The translations under genes and the position numbers were made by a program. A DNA stretch of 7,554 bases from Alistipes sp. (lineage in GTDB: Bacteria > Bacteroidota > Bacteroidia > Bacteroidales > Rikenellaceae): positions 1 through 7,554 of the forward strand of contig JAHHQL010000030.1 of assembly GCA_020026415.1 (NCBI GenBank), in the 5' to 3' direction. Below, piece after piece: positions 6,740 through 7,554 of the stretch. Under the pieces are notes generated by a model, which searched no databases, was not told where the DNA came from, and saw only the letters and a list, made by a program, of their open reading frames with translations. Numbering within the stretch: position 1 is the first letter of the stretch; each line of letters starts with the position of its first letter.

Positions 6740-6778
6740 CGCATTCGGTAATTGATGTATAACTTAAAAAGGCGAATT

Positions 6779-7219
6779 ATGAAAATGAAATTTTTATCTT
6801 CGTTTGCGTTGCTTTCGCTGTTGCTGGCTGCCTGTGGTGGCAATGCCGGGCGGAAGGACAACGCGGCTTCCGAACAGACGACAGTCGTCGAGGAGCAGGC
6901 TTCGGTTCAGGCTGATTATTGCGCAACTTATTTTGGGGTGCTTCCCGCAGCCGATTGCGACGGTATCGAGACGACGCTGACGTTGAACGCCGACAAGACC
7001 TACAATCTGAAGACGAAATATCTGAACGGTAAGGACGAGGCCTTCGAGACGAATGGTGTTTATGAGTTGAAGGGCGAGGATCTGGTTGAACTGACCACTC
7101 CTTCGACCAATGCCAAGACCTACTACAAGATCGTGGAGGGCAACGTCGTACTCTCGGATGCCGAGGGAGTCGTAAACGACGGCGAACTGGCCGAGCACTA
7201 TGTGCTGAAAAGAAAATAA
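6779..7219 (+). CDS. NlpE-like small lipoprotein (copper resistance NlpE N-terminal domain family)
   Basis: A 146-residue lipoprotein: signal MKMKFLSSFALLSLLLAAC with lipobox LAAC and acylated Cys19, a charged low-complexity spacer (20-45), then a small beta-barrel domain (about 47-146). The stretch YFGVLPAADCDGIETTLTL (51-69), the following Y-L-K-Y pattern and a terminal AEHYVL match the N-terminal domain of Escherichia coli NlpE, which senses envelope and surface stress; the function in Bacteroidetes relatives is not settled. The family motif is usually PCADC, but here the first Cys is Ala57, leaving Cys60 plus an extra Cys48. After the acylated Cys comes GGNAG rather than an acidic export signal, so the inner face of the outer membrane is likely. 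The reading frame extends upstream to TTG 6752 and ATG 6755, but the promoter position and the signal peptide favour ATG 6779. It has its own terminator. Confidence 0.85.
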   Translation: MKMKFLSSFALLSLLLAACGGNAGRKDNAASEQTTVVEEQASVQADYCATYFGVLPAADCDGIETTLTLNADKTYNLKTKYLNGKDEAFETNGVYELKGEDLVELTTPSTNAKTYYKIVEGNVVLSDAEGVVNDGELAEHYVLKRK

Positions 7220-7240
7220 TCGGGCATATCCCCGAATCGG

Positions 7241-7277
7241 AAAGAGGTCTGACCTGCGGGTCGGATCTCTTTTTTTT
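7241..7277 (+). terminator. Rho-independent terminator after the NlpE-like gene
   Basis: A 14-bp stem (7241-7254 with 7259-7272, two G-U pairs) with a UGCG loop runs into eight T (7270-7277). It begins 21 nt after the stop codon. Confidence 0.92.
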
Positions 7278-7462
7278 ATGGTTGTTGATTTGCGGAGGTC
7301 GTGTTGCGGCGGATGGGGGGGCTTTTGGGGGTGTTTTGTGGCGTTTTGTGTTTTGGTGGAAGATTGGGGCGGGGTAGAGTGTCGCGGGGTGTTGTAGGAC
7401 TGAAATTGCCCGTCTGGGAGGTATGTTACGCGGGGTTGAGTGGTGCGTATGGGATATAAAAC
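7278..7462. other. Gene-free G/T-rich stretch
   Basis: This spacer between two converging transcripts carries many G runs on the plus strand: G7 at 7315-7321, G5 at 7327-7331, G4 at 7366-7369, 7371-7374 and 7386-7389, with few C. I find no convincing gene, promoter or repeat in it. The G runs could form quadruplexes on the plus strand. Confidence 0.6.
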
Positions 7463-7497
7463 AAAAAATCCCCGATTCGGTTGGGAATCAGGGATTT
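7463..7497 (-). terminator. Rho-independent terminator of tRNA-Phe
   Basis: On the minus strand 7497-7485 pairs with 7478-7466 (13 bp including one G-U), loop of 6 nt, then six U from 7468-7463. On the plus strand the same position would be a C-A mismatch, which supports the minus strand as the functional one. It lies 6 nt after the mature tRNA 3' end. Confidence 0.88.
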
Positions 7498-7503
7498 GCT
7501 TTG

Positions 7504-7554
7504 TGGTACCACCAGGAATCGAACCGGGGACACAAGGATTTTCAGTCCTTTGCT
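7504..7554 (-). tRNA. tRNA-Phe (anticodon GAA), 3' portion, cut by the right edge
   Basis: Reading the minus strand from the edge: end of the D arm (AGCA), anticodon stem AAGGA/TCCTT around loop CTGAAAA with anticodon GAA at 7543-7541, variable loop GTGTC, T loop TTCGATT (7523-7517), acceptor 3' arm TGGTACC and discriminator A at 7504. CCA is not encoded; the next bases are CAA. The T stem CCCGG/CCTGG has one C-U opposition (bases 51 and 63; 7526 and 7514). The 5' acceptor and D arms are outside the window. Confidence 0.93.

Noticed and set aside
6580..6762. A 60-codon plus-strand frame between the two lipoprotein genes
   Set aside because: It starts right at the stop of the giant gene, passes through the terminator hairpin and the next promoter, and has no protein-like features.
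6752..6778. Upstream TTG or ATG starts for the NlpE-like lipoprotein
   Set aside because: They would add nine residues before a good signal peptide and lie only a few bases from the predicted transcription start.
7504..7554. tRNA-Phe 3' end as an attachment site of an integrated element
   Set aside because: No integrase and no second copy of the tRNA 3' sequence is present in the window.

Overview
The window looks like chromosomal DNA from a member of the Bacteroidales, and an Alistipes-like relative is my best guess. The reasons are three promoters of the Bacteroidetes type (TTTG or TTG, 19-20 nt spacer, TAnnTTTG), genes that start without a clear Shine-Dalgarno sequence, a lipoprotein whose acylated Cys is followed by SDDDD (the surface-export signal described for Bacteroides fragilis), and a C10 cysteine peptidase of the kind common in this phylum. 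No transposase, integrase, phage gene or CRISPR array is visible.

Layout from left to right: a low-complexity purine-rich end with ten perfect GGAAGA units running off the edge (1-60) and a decayed duplication next to it; a bidirectional-looking terminator (240-275); a minus-strand secreted C10 (streptopain-like) cysteine peptidase with inhibitory pro-region, full catalytic motifs, a Pro-Glu linker and a short C-terminal domain (296-2146); a 377-bp AT-rich divergent promoter region; a plus-strand 1351-residue lipoprotein with a WCGPC thioredoxin domain set between two copies of an otherwise unrecognised domain (2524-6579), closed by a UUCG-loop terminator; a 146-residue NlpE-like lipoprotein with its own promoter and terminator (6779-7219); a G/T-rich gene-free stretch; and the 3' part of a minus-strand tRNA-Phe(GAA), preceded on the plus strand by its terminator (7463-7497), cut off by the right edge.

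All three protein genes encode exported proteins and each appears to be its own transcription unit. The most unusual gene is the giant thioredoxin-domain lipoprotein: signal and LES suggest it sits on the cell surface, and it is divergently transcribed from a secreted thiol protease, which needs a reduced active-site Cys. A functional link between the two (redox maintenance of the protease or its substrates) is a hypothesis only. The gene also avoids the codons TTA, CTA and TCA for about 1340 codons in a row, which creates a spurious 1333-codon antisense reading frame.
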